Assembly: GCF_037860835.1 (NCBI RefSeq)
Contig: NZ_JBBEOG010000006.1
Coordinates: 124,001 to 188,000 of the forward strand
Source of the DNA: Aquipuribacter nitratireducens
Lineage (GTDB): Bacteria; Actinomycetota; Actinomycetes; Actinomycetales; JBBAYJ01
Length of the DNA stretch: 64,000 bases
Direction: 5' to 3'
Below the pieces are notes generated by a model. It was not told the DNA's origin and ran no database searches. It saw nothing but the letters and a program-made list of their open reading frames with translations. This document shows, piece by piece, positions 16,921 to 24,356 of the stretch (positions within the stretch are counted from its first letter, which is position 1; each line of letters starts with the position of its first letter). Position numbers and translations under genes: made by a program.

Positions 16921-17499
16921 TCACGGCGCCGGGGCCAGCACCCACAGCACGTCGCACGTCTCGCTCGCCGAGGCGTTGCGCCACGTGTGCGGGGTGCGCC
17001 CGGCGAACGTGAGGCAGTCCCCGGCGGCGAGCGCGACCGTCTCGTCCTCGAGCACGACGAGCAGACGCCCGTGCACGACGTAGACGAACTCGACCTGCGT
17101 CGGGAGGGCGTAGAGGTCCTTGCCGCCGTGCCCGCCGGCGAGGATGTGCGAGCGGATGACCTGCAGGTCCCGCTGGGTGCCGGGGGTGAGCAGCGTCTCC
17201 TCGACCCGCGTCCCCCCGAAGTTGATGGGAGCACCCTCGCCGTGCCGCACGACGGCCGTCGGGGACGGTTCGAAGAGGTCGCCGACCCGCAGCCCGACGA
17301 CGTCGCACACCGTGATGAGCGACGCGACGGACGGCGAGACGTGGTCGCGCTCGAGCCGGCTGACGAAGGACTTCGTGAGCCCCGCCCGCTCGGCGACGAC
17401 CTCGAGCGTGAGACCCCGTGCCTGGCGGGCGGCGCGCAGCCGCGGCCCGATGGACACGGCCGCTCGCGAGGGTCGCGCGACCCGGGCGCGCTCCGTCAC
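16921..17499 (-). CDS. XRE-family regulator with C-terminal cupin domain
   Basis: 192 residues, GTG start overlapping the stop of the upstream cyclase gene. An HTH_3 domain lies at about residues 18-75 (LRAARQARGLTLEVVAERAGLTKSFVSRLER, read in pieces), and a cupin_2 domain at about 105-188 with FVYVVHGRLLVVLED and TPHTWRN. This architecture is typical of regulators that sense a small amine, purine or amino-acid-derived ligand and control an adjacent catabolic or transport operon. Targets here are probably the cyclase gene and the divergent permease-ureohydrolase pair. Confidence 0.88.
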   Translation of the reverse strand: MTERARVARPSRAAVSIGPRLRAARQARGLTLEVVAERAGLTKSFVSRLERDHVSPSVASLITVCDVVGLRVGDLFEPSPTAVVRHGEGAPINFGGTRVEETLLTPGTQRDLQVIRSHILAGGHGGKDLYALPTQVEFVYVVHGRLLVVLEDETVALAAGDCLTFAGRTPHTWRNASASETCDVLWVLAPAP

Positions 17500-18206
17500 G
17501 ACCCGCTCCCCGCACCGACGCGCAGCGACATCGCGACCGCGCGGACAGGAGCGCCGTCGGCGCCGGACAGGCGGACGGGGAAGAGGCACACGAGCGGGTC
17601 CACGAGCGCCTCCACCCGGTCGAGGTCCGTGAGGTTCTCCGCGATGATCCCATCGACCGCCGCGACGAGGTGGTGGCAGGGGTAGCCCTCGCCCGGGTGG
17701 TCGTCGTCCGGGGTCTCGTCGAGGTTGACCGCGTCGACGCCGATCGTGCGGACCCCGGCGGCGAGGAGCTCCCGGCACGCGGCGGCGTCGAGGAACGGGT
17801 GCGCGAACCACGTCGGCGTGCCGTAGTGCCGGGTCCAGCCGGTCCGCAGCAGCACCACGACGCCCGGGCGGAGCCGATCCCGGACAGGTGCGAGGTGCGC
17901 CGGCGTGATCCGGCCGCGCGGCGGCATGCCCGTGGCGTCGACGACGACGGGCGGGCCGGCGAAGCGCCGCAGGTCGACCTCGTCGATGCGGGCGCCCGTG
18001 TCGTCGAAGTGGTAGGGCGCGTCGACATGGGTCCCGGTCTGCGAGCCGAGCTCGAGCCGGAGGAGGTTGAACCCGTCGCGCGCGACGGTGGAGTGCACGT
18101 GGACCCGCGGCCGCGGGTCGCCCGGGTACACGACCGTCGAGTCGTCGACGGGCAGGGACAGGTCGACGATCTCGGTCACTTCCACGACACGACTGTTGCT
18201 CAACAC
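17496..18206 (-). CDS. Cyclase-family (kynurenine formamidase-like) hydrolase
   Basis: 236 residues. The metal-binding GTHVDAPYHF motif and its preceding acidic segment place it in the cyclase/KynB superfamily of metal-dependent amidohydrolases (formamides, isatin, cyclic imides). It starts with GTG at 18206, about 57 bases from the divergent permease start, and is coupled to the XRE/cupin gene downstream. Tryptophan catabolism genes are absent, so kynurenine formamidase activity is not supported; hydrolysis of an amide or cyclic ureide brought in by the NCS1 permease would fit the context better. Confidence 0.82.
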   Translation of the reverse strand: MLSNSRVVEVTEIVDLSLPVDDSTVVYPGDPRPRVHVHSTVARDGFNLLRLELGSQTGTHVDAPYHFDDTGARIDEVDLRRFAGPPVVVDATGMPPRGRITPAHLAPVRDRLRPGVVVLLRTGWTRHYGTPTWFAHPFLDAAACRELLAAGVRTIGVDAVNLDETPDDDHPGEGYPCHHLVAAVDGIIAENLTDLDRVEALVDPLVCLFPVRLSGADGAPVRAVAMSLRVGAGSGS

Positions 18207-18263
18207 GACACCACCGTCCTACCGTCGTCCCAGCAGCGCCAGCCCCTCGACGTGGAGGACCCC

Positions 18264-19844
18264 GTGGCCACACCCATCGACGACCCCGTGCCCCCGGCGG
18301 GCCCCGCCGCCGGTCCCGCCGCCGTGCGCCCGCGCCCCCGCGCGACGGAGGTCGAGCAGTTCAGCGTCGACACCATCCCGGACGCCGACCGCACGTCCGG
18401 GCCGTTCGACCTGTTCCGGATCCAGTTCGGCGGCGCCAACACGTTCGCCACGGTCATCCTCGGCACGCTCCCCGTCGCCTTCGGCCTGTCGTTCCGCGAC
18501 GCCGTCCTCGCCACGCTGCTCGGCGTCGTCGTCGGTGCCGTCATCCTGTCGCCCATGGGCCTGTTCGGCCCGCGCACGGGCACGAACAACGCCGTGTCGT
18601 CCGGCGCGCACTTCGGGACGGCCGGCCGCGTCATCGGCTCGTTCCTCTCCCTCCTCACCGCGACGGCGTTCTTCTCCATCAGCGTGTGGGTGAGCGGGGA
18701 CGCTCTCGTCGGGGCGGCCGGACGCCTGCTCGGGGTGGCGGACTCCGCGCTCCTGCGCGCGGTCCTCTACGGGATCATCGGCGCGCTCGTCGTCGTGGTC
18801 GTCGTGTACGGCTACCAGTTCATGCTGCTCGTCAACAAGGTCGTGGTGGTCGGCAACAGCGTCCTGTTCCTCCTCGGCGTCGTCGCCTTCGCCGGTGTCT
18901 TCGACGCCGGCTACGCCGGGGGCGAGTACCTGCTCGGCTCGTTCTGGCCGACGTTCGTCCTGTCCGCCCTCATCGTCATGGGGAAACCGATCAGCTTCGG
19001 GGCGTTCCTCGGCGACTGGTCCCGCTACATCCCCGCCGCCACGTCGAAGCGCTCCCTGCTCGGCGCGACGCTCCTCGGCCAGCTCGCCACCCTCGTGCCC
19101 TTCCTCTTCGGCGTCGCGACGGCGACGCTCGTCGCCGGGGAGGTCGACTACGTCGTCGCGCTCGTCCAGGTGTCGCCGCTGTGGTTCGTCCTCCCGCTCG
19201 TCGTCGTCGCGTTCCTCGGCGGCATGAGCACCGGCATCACGAGCCTGTACGGCACCGGCCTCGACTTCTCCTCGGTGTTCCCGCGCTTCACGCGCGTGCA
19301 GGCGTCGCTGTTCATCGGCTCGATCGCCTTCGTGTTCATCCTCGTCGGCCGCCTCGTCGTCGACCTGCTCGGCAGCGTCAACGCGTTCATCGGCGCGATC
19401 ATCGTGTGCACGACGCCGTGGATGGTCATCATGATGATCGGCTTCGCCGTGCGGCGCGGTCACTACCTGCCCCGCGACCTGCAGGTCTTCAACAAGGGTG
19501 AGACCGGCGGCGCCTACCGCTTCCACCGCGGCGTCAACTGGCGCCCGGTCGTGGCGTGGGTCGTCGCCGCCGTCCTCGGGCTGCAGTTCGCGTACTTCCC
19601 GCCCGTCATCGTCGGGCAGTGGTCGTCGGTGGTGGCCGGCGGCGTCGACGTCTCCCTGCCGGTCGCGATCGTCACGGCCGCGGTGCTCTACCTCGCGGCG
19701 CTGGTCGTCTTCCCCGAGCCGCGGTACGTGTTCGGGCCGCGGGGACCGTGGCTCGTGCCGTGCGACGAGCGGGCGACGGAACCGCCCGCGATCCGCCCGC
19801 GGGCCGACCGGTCCCGCACGCGCCGCGCGCCGGAGCCGGTGTGA
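18264..19844 (+). CDS. NCS1-family nucleobase/hydantoin-type permease
   Basis: 526 residues with about 12 membrane helices after a 60-residue Pro/Ala-rich cytoplasmic N-terminus. NCS1 features include [20 protein letters not shown] in helix 1 and GDWSRYIP between helices. The GTG at 18264 follows a GGAGG site; the frame is open far upstream but reads through the antisense of other genes. NCS1 carriers import cytosine, uracil, hydantoins, allantoin or thiamine precursors by ion symport. Its stop overlaps the start of the ureohydrolase gene (GTGA), so the imported compound may be linked to that enzyme. Confidence 0.88.
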   Translation: MATPIDDPVPPAGPAAGPAAVRPRPRATEVEQFSVDTIPDADRTSGPFDLFRIQFGGANTFATVILGTLPVAFGLSFRDAVLATLLGVVVGAVILSPMGLFGPRTGTNNAVSSGAHFGTAGRVIGSFLSLLTATAFFSISVWVSGDALVGAAGRLLGVADSALLRAVLYGIIGALVVVVVVYGYQFMLLVNKVVVVGNSVLFLLGVVAFAGVFDAGYAGGEYLLGSFWPTFVLSALIVMGKPISFGAFLGDWSRYIPAATSKRSLLGATLLGQLATLVPFLFGVATATLVAGEVDYVVALVQVSPLWFVLPLVVVAFLGGMSTGITSLYGTGLDFSSVFPRFTRVQASLFIGSIAFVFILVGRLVVDLLGSVNAFIGAIIVCTTPWMVIMMIGFAVRRGHYLPRDLQVFNKGETGGAYRFHRGVNWRPVVAWVVAAVLGLQFAYFPPVIVGQWSSVVAGGVDVSLPVAIVTAAVLYLAALVVFPEPRYVFGPRGPWLVPCDERATEPPAIRPRADRSRTRRAPEPV

Positions 19845-20827
19845 CGGGCCGGGACCCCTGGGCGACGCCGCGCGTCGCGGGACCGGGTGGACGCGTCGGC
19901 CCCGTCGACGCGAGCCTGTCCCCGCGCTACGGCGGGGCGGCGACCTTCGCCCGCCTGCCGCGCCTCGACGAGATCGGGACGGCGGACGTCGACGTCGCCG
20001 TCCTCGGCGCCCCCTTCGACACGGGGGTGTCGTTCCGGCCCGGCGCGCGGTTCGGACCCGGGCACGTCCGGGAGTCCTCGCGCCTGCTGCGCCCCTTCAA
20101 CCCCGCGCTCGGCACCGAGCCGTTCGCCCGGCAGCAGGTCGTCGACGCCGGTGACCTCGCGATCAACCCCTTCGACATCGACGAGGCCCTCGCCGACGTC
20201 GAGACCGGCGCCCGGACGCTGCTGGAGCGGGCGACGCGGCTGGTGACGCTCGGCGGCGACCACACGGTCGCGCTCCCGCTGCTGCGGGCGCTGCACGCGG
20301 TCCACGGTCCGGTCGCGGTCCTCCACCTCGACGCGCACCTCGACACGTGGGACACGTACTTCGGCGCCGCCTACACCCACGGCACCCCGTTCCGGCGGGC
20401 GTCGGAGGAGGGCCTGCTCGACGCCGAGGCGTGCATGCACCTGGGGGTGCGGGGCCCGCTGTACGGCCCCGCCGACCTCACCGACGACCGCGCACTCGGC
20501 TTCACCGCCGTGCCCTGCACCGAGCTCGACGCCGTCGGCGTACCCGGGCTCGTCGAGCGCGTCCGGGCCCGGGTCGGCGACCGGCCGGTGTACGTGTCCC
20601 TCGACATCGACGTCCTCGACCCCGCGTTCGCGCCCGGCACCGGCACCCCCGAGGCCGGCGGGATGACGAGCCGGGAGCTGCTCGCCCTGCTCCGCGGGTT
20701 CGCGGGGCTGCGGCTGGTCGGCGTCGACGTCGTCGAGGTCGCACCGGCGTACGACCACGCGCAGGTGACGGGGATCGCGGCCGCGCACGCGGTCTACGAG
20801 CTGCTGTCGGCGATGGTCGCGGGCTGA
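19841..20827 (+). CDS. speB: Agmatinase-type ureohydrolase
   Basis: 328 residues of the arginase/agmatinase fold. The two-metal centre is complete: GGDHT, the D-x-H-x-D of [10 protein letters not shown] (about residues 163-170) and SLDIDVLDP followed by [10 protein letters not shown]. It hydrolyses a guanidino compound to urea and an amine. Agmatine is the textbook substrate, but guanidinobutyrate, guanidinopropionate and free guanidine are cleaved by close relatives, and pairing with an NCS1 permease makes the substrate uncertain. Translation is coupled to the permease. Confidence 0.85.
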   Translation: MTGRDPWATPRVAGPGGRVGPVDASLSPRYGGAATFARLPRLDEIGTADVDVAVLGAPFDTGVSFRPGARFGPGHVRESSRLLRPFNPALGTEPFARQQVVDAGDLAINPFDIDEALADVETGARTLLERATRLVTLGGDHTVALPLLRALHAVHGPVAVLHLDAHLDTWDTYFGAAYTHGTPFRRASEEGLLDAEACMHLGVRGPLYGPADLTDDRALGFTAVPCTELDAVGVPGLVERVRARVGDRPVYVSLDIDVLDPAFAPGTGTPEAGGMTSRELLALLRGFAGLRLVGVDVVEVAPAYDHAQVTGIAAAHAVYELLSAMVAG

Positions 20828-20835
20828 GCGCACCG

Positions 20836-20864
20836 ACACACCCGGGCGCCTCCCCGGGTTGTGT
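20836..20864 (+). terminator. Possible hairpin terminator after the ureohydrolase gene
   Basis: ACACACCCGGG and CCCGGGTTGTGT pair, with one bulge, around a CGCCTC loop, starting 9 bases after the stop codon. A second GTGTCC-rich stretch follows, with no clear T-tract, as is frequent in high-GC genomes. Predicted by eye only. Confidence 0.4.
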
Positions 20865-20940
20865 CCGGGGTGCAGCGACCCTGGGTGTGTCCCGTCCGCG
20901 CTGCCGCTCCCCGCAGCACCCGGCACCCGAGGAGGCCCCC

Positions 20941-21327
20941 GTGCTCCTGCTCTCCGCCGCCGACGTCCACGACCGCGGCCTCGCCGACGCCCTCGACCGG
21001 CTCGCCGACCGCCCCGACCTCCGCGCGGTGTTCGAGGCCGAGCGCGCCGAGGCGCGCCTCGACCGGCGCACGCTGTACTTCGACGCCGCGAGCGGGTGGC
21101 GGGTCATCGACCTGTGCGACGTGTGCGGCGCCGACGTCGGCGTGCTCGACGACGCACCGGTGCTGGCGGCGCTGTGCGAGGACTGCGACGCCGAGCAGAC
21201 GGCGCTCGACCGCGCCGACGCGGCCGGAGAGCTGGCCGCGCTGGACGCGGACGACGACGGGCTCGACGGGCTCGACGGGCTCGGGGTGGAGGACCCCGCG
21301 ACGAGCACCCTCCCCCGGACCGGCTGA
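20941..21327 (+). CDS. Hypothetical protein with a four-Cys zinc-ribbon-like motif
   Basis: 128 residues; not a family I recognise. GTG start with GAGGAGG 5-6 bases upstream. The middle has two CxxC pairs (LCDVCGADVG and LCEDCD, about residues 60-85) likely to bind one zinc. The N-terminal half is helical and acidic (ADALDRLADRPDLRAVFEAERAEARLD, read in pieces), and the C-terminus is an Asp/Leu/Gly run (DGLDGLDGLG). Codon use matches the neighbours. It lies 55 bases before the glutaminase gene and may share its transcript. Confidence 0.7.
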   Translation: MLLLSAADVHDRGLADALDRLADRPDLRAVFEAERAEARLDRRTLYFDAASGWRVIDLCDVCGADVGVLDDAPVLAALCEDCDAEQTALDRADAAGELAALDADDDGLDGLDGLGVEDPATSTLPRTG

Positions 21328-21382
21328 GAGGAGGGAGACCTCCACACGGGCGCCGACGTCGGGGTGGTGGGAGGGTTCGTCC

Positions 21383-22696
21383 GTGGAGCCCCTGCACCCG
21401 TTGACGCGTCGCCTCCGAGAGGTCCACGACGAGCTGCACGGCGAGGCCGGCGGCGAGCTCCGCTCGAGCATCCCCGCCCTGCAGGAGGTGGACCCCGACC
21501 GGTTCGGCCTCGCCCTGTGCACCGCCGACGGCCACCTGCACGAGGCCGGCGACGTGACGGACCGCTTCACGATCCAGTCGGTCGTCAAGCCGTTCGTCTA
21601 CGCACTCGCCCTCACCGACTCGGGTTTCGACGCGGTCCACGACTCGGTCGGGGTCGAGCCGACGGGCGAGGCGTTCAACGCGCTCGTCCTCGAGGACGTC
21701 ACCGGCCGCCCGCCCAACCCGATGGTGAACGCCGGCGCCATCCTCACGGGGTGCCTCGTCGCCGGGGACGACGCGACGACCCGGAAGCAGCGCATCCGCG
21801 ACGGGGTGTCGGCGTTCGCCGGCAGGTCGCTCGACGACGACGAGCGCGTGAGCGAGTCCGAGAAGGGCGCCGGGGAGCGCAACCGCGCCCTCGCGTGGCT
21901 CATGAAGGCCGAGGGCTCGCTGCCGTACGACGTCGAGGACGCACTCGACGTCTACGTCTTCGCCTGCTCGCTGGAGGTCGACGCCCGCGACCTCGCCGTC
22001 ATGGGCGCCACGCTGTCCGCCGGCGGGTGGAACCCGGTGACGGGCGAGCAGGTGGTGCCGCCGACCGTCAACCGCACCGTCCTGTCGGTGATGGCGACGT
22101 GCGGCATGTACGACGGCGCCGGTCGGTGGTTCGTCGACGTCGGCCTGCCCGCCAAGTCCGGGGTCGCGGGCGGCATCGTCGCCGTGCAGCCGGGCCAGCT
22201 CGGCATCGGGGCGTGGAGCCCGCGGCTCGACGAGCACGGCAACAGCGTGCGCGCCGCACGCGCCTGCGCCCTGCTGTCGGAGCGGCTCGGCATGCACGAG
22301 CTCCGACCGGAGGGGAAGGGCCTGCGGGTGGTCGCCGCCCACGAGCGGCGCGAGGGCGGGCGCCTCCACGTCGTGCGCCTGCAGGGTCCGCTCACCCTGC
22401 GCAACGCCGACGAGGCGTGCCGGGCGGTCGTGGCGGCCGCGCAGGAGCTGGACGACGCGGCCCACCGTCCCGGCGCGGTGGTCGTCGACCTCCGCAGCGT
22501 CGGGTGGCTGCACGAGCCCGCGGTGCAGCTGCTGTGCACGACGGTCGACGACGTGCAGGCGGCCGGGCACCTCGTGCGGCTCGTCGACCGCGACCGGGAG
22601 GAGTCCCCCGAGTGGGAGGGCTCGACGCCGGAGTCCACCCTGGAGTCGCTGGAGGAGGCGGTGGCGCAGTGCGCGTCCGCCCTGCGCCCCCGGTGA
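21383..22696 (+). CDS. glsA: Glutaminase with C-terminal STAS domain
   Basis: 437 residues. Residues 1-310 are a serine-dependent beta-lactamase-fold glutaminase hydrolysing glutamine to glutamate and ammonia: catalytic S66 and K69 in FTIQSVVK, NPMVNAGAI, SEKGAGERNRALAW, and CGMYDGAGRWFVDVGLPAKSGVAGG (read in pieces). Residues about 325-430 form a STAS domain (VVVDLRSVGWLHEPAVQLL), a partner-binding or nucleotide-sensing module also found in sulfate transporters and anti-sigma antagonists. The GTG start has GGGAGG upstream. The fusion suggests the activity or location is controlled by a partner protein. Confidence 0.93.
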   Translation: MEPLHPLTRRLREVHDELHGEAGGELRSSIPALQEVDPDRFGLALCTADGHLHEAGDVTDRFTIQSVVKPFVYALALTDSGFDAVHDSVGVEPTGEAFNALVLEDVTGRPPNPMVNAGAILTGCLVAGDDATTRKQRIRDGVSAFAGRSLDDDERVSESEKGAGERNRALAWLMKAEGSLPYDVEDALDVYVFACSLEVDARDLAVMGATLSAGGWNPVTGEQVVPPTVNRTVLSVMATCGMYDGAGRWFVDVGLPAKSGVAGGIVAVQPGQLGIGAWSPRLDEHGNSVRAARACALLSERLGMHELRPEGKGLRVVAAHERREGGRLHVVRLQGPLTLRNADEACRAVVAAAQELDDAAHRPGAVVVDLRSVGWLHEPAVQLLCTTVDDVQAAGHLVRLVDRDREESPEWEGSTPESTLESLEEAVAQCASALRPR

Positions 22697-22774
22697 GCGG
22701 TGGTGCCGTCGCGCGTCGTGGGGCACGGTGAAGGGGACCCGATCCGACCCGACAGCGTGCAGGGGAAGGCCCAG

Positions 22775-22831
22775 ATGAAGACGGGTGGCGGCGGGGGCGG
22801 TCTCGGCGGGCTGCTCGGCGGACGCGGCTGA
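22775..22831 (+). CDS. Candidate 18-residue glycine-rich microprotein
   Basis: ATG followed by 17 codons encoding Met-Lys-Thr, a run of six Gly, then Leu-Gly-Gly-Leu-Leu-Gly-Gly-Arg-Gly and TGA. A purine-rich AGGGGAAGG lies 5 bases before the ATG, as good a ribosome-binding site as any in the window. A GTG six codons upstream would extend it in frame. It sits between glsA and a convergent macro-domain gene. It could be a small membrane-associated or regulatory peptide or chance; no family is recognised. Confidence 0.4.
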   Translation: MKTGGGGGGLGGLLGGRG

Positions 22832-22864
22832 CGCGTCACCCCCGTCGCCGGGACGGCGACCCGG

Positions 22865-23401
22865 TCACGTGGCCGGAAGGCGCTCCGCGAGCGCGCGCTC
22901 GAAGGCCGCGTACGCCGCCTCGCCGAACAGGACGAAGCGGACGTCGACGACGGTGCCCGCCCGGTGCGCGAGCACCGTCCCGACGGCGATGTCGGCCGCG
23001 GAGTCGATCGGCCAGCCGTACACGCCCGCGCTCACGGCCGGGAACGCGACGCTGCGGGCAGCGAGCTCCTCCGCGACCGCGAGGCTCGACCGGTAGGCGG
23101 CGGCGAGGAGGTGGCTGCGGTCCTCGCGCCGGGAGTGCACGGGCCCGACGGTGTGGACGACCCAGCGCGCCGGCAGCCGTCCCGCCGTCGTCGCCACCGC
23201 CTGCCCCGTGGGCAGCCCGTCGGGCAGGGTCGTCGCCCGCAGCTCCCGGCAGGCGGCGAGGACCTCGGGGCCGCCGCGCCGGTGGATCGCGCCGTCGACG
23301 CCGCCACCGCCCAGGAGCCGGCTGTTCGCGGCGTTGACGACCGCGTCGACCTCGACGGCCGTGATGTCGCCGAGAACGAGGCGGACGCGCGGGGCGGGCA
23401 C
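22865..23401 (-). CDS. Macro-domain ADP-ribose hydrolase
   Basis: 178 residues, the whole protein being one macro domain. Signatures are GDITAVEVDAVVNAANSRLLGGGGVDGAIHR (read in pieces), the ADP-ribose-binding and catalytic region, and FPAVSAGVYGWP. The family removes ADP-ribose from proteins or deacetylates O-acetyl-ADP-ribose (YmdB/MacroD type). GTG start; the upstream hemerythrin gene ends 6 bases before it, so the two are probably cotranscribed. Confidence 0.93.
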   Translation of the reverse strand: MPAPRVRLVLGDITAVEVDAVVNAANSRLLGGGGVDGAIHRRGGPEVLAACRELRATTLPDGLPTGQAVATTAGRLPARWVVHTVGPVHSRREDRSHLLAAAYRSSLAVAEELAARSVAFPAVSAGVYGWPIDSAADIAVGTVLAHRAGTVVDVRFVLFGEAAYAAFERALAERLPAT

Positions 23402-23407
23402 CTGCGC

Positions 23408-24004
23408 CTACCGCTCCCCGCGGAGCTCGTCGGGCTCGGTCGTGCGGTGCGCGAGGGCGTCGCGCAGCCGGTCGACCATGCCGGCACCGAGGCCGACCGT
23501 CGTGTGGAACAGCCGTGTGTTCGGTGCGCCCGGGTGCGGTCGCGTGGGGGCGACCTCCTTCGTCTTCTCGACCCGCCGCGCCATCGTCCGCAGGTCCTCC
23601 GCGGGCACGTGGCGGCGCAGCTCGGGGAACTGCTCGGACTCCTCGTCCGCGACGTGGTCGCGGAGCACCTCCTCGATGCGCGCCACCGTCGTGACGAACT
23701 CGACGTCGGCGGGGTCGGCGGCCTCCAGCTGCCGCAGGAGCACCTCGAGCTCCTCGTGCTCCTCGGTGTCGTGCGCGACCTTGGCGTCACCGTCGGGCAG
23801 GTGCTCGCGCATCGCGGGGTACACCCACGTCTCCTCGGCGACGGAGTGCCGGACGAGCTCGGCGACGAGGACGTCGGCGAGCTCCTTCTGGTCCTCGGGG
23901 CTCTCGCTCGCGCGGATGCGGGCGAGCAGGCCGAGGAACTCCTGGTGGTCGGCGGTGAGGACGTCGACGACGTCCGTGCGGTCGGACGTGGCTGCGGTCG
24001 TCAT
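23408..24004 (-). CDS. Hemerythrin HHE domain protein
   Basis: 198 residues. A four-helix HHE bundle spans about residues 10-150, with the ligand pattern TADHQEF, HSVAEETWVYP, HDTEEHEEL and HVADEESEQFPEL expected to bind a di-iron centre. The tail (150-198) is basic and outside the domain. Such proteins sense or store oxygen or react with nitric oxide and iron. ATG with GGGGGA upstream; no stop separates it in frame from a broken DUF4177 gene upstream, yet the ATG and ribosome site mark a separate start. Confidence 0.88.
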   Translation of the reverse strand: MTTAATSDRTDVVDVLTADHQEFLGLLARIRASESPEDQKELADVLVAELVRHSVAEETWVYPAMREHLPDGDAKVAHDTEEHEELEVLLRQLEAADPADVEFVTTVARIEEVLRDHVADEESEQFPELRRHVPAEDLRTMARRVEKTKEVAPTRPHPGAPNTRLFHTTVGLGAGMVDRLRDALAHRTTEPDELRGER

Positions 24005-24282
24005 GACGTCCCCCCTACCCGGGCGGCGCGGCCCCCATGCCCGCGCCGGCCCGTGCAGACGCGGGATCCAGGAACGGGGCCGCTCGAAGGTGACGAGCAC
24101 CCCGTCGACGCCCCCCGGGCCCGATGCGGCCCTCCACGTCGACCGCGGTGATCGCCCTGAGCCGCCATCCCTCGGCCGCCTGCTCGTTGAGCACCTTCTC
24201 GAGGCGCCCGCCCGACGTCGTGCCGCCGATGAGCCCCTCGCGGAGCTCCGCGACCGTGTCGCCCGTACCTGACCGGGTCCAT
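24005..24282 (-). pseudogene. Broken DUF4177 family gene (two frameshifts)
   Basis: Read on the minus strand, three frames together give one DUF4177 protein: MDPVRY in frame one, then AELREGLIGG, LEKVLNEQAAEGWRLRAIT and GRIGPGG in a second frame, then GVLVTFERPRS in a third. The breaks lie near 24262-24266 (a run of three G) and 24111-24116 (a run of six G on this strand); removing one base from each run restores the gene. After the last piece there is no stop before the hemerythrin ATG. It is either a recently inactivated gene or two homopolymer errors in the assembly. The normal function of DUF4177 is unknown. Confidence 0.7.
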
Positions 24283-24356
24283 GCGGACAGCCTGCCGCGC
24301 CGCCCGAGGTCCCGCTCCCTCATGCCGGTCGCGACGTCGCCTGCCAGCATGCGACC

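Noticed and set aside
23408-24100. Hemerythrin starting further upstream as a DUF4177 fusion
   Set aside because: The frame is open to 24100, but an ATG with GGGGGA ribosome site sits at 24004 and the upstream part is an isolated piece of a frame-broken gene. The fusion is kept only as a possibility.
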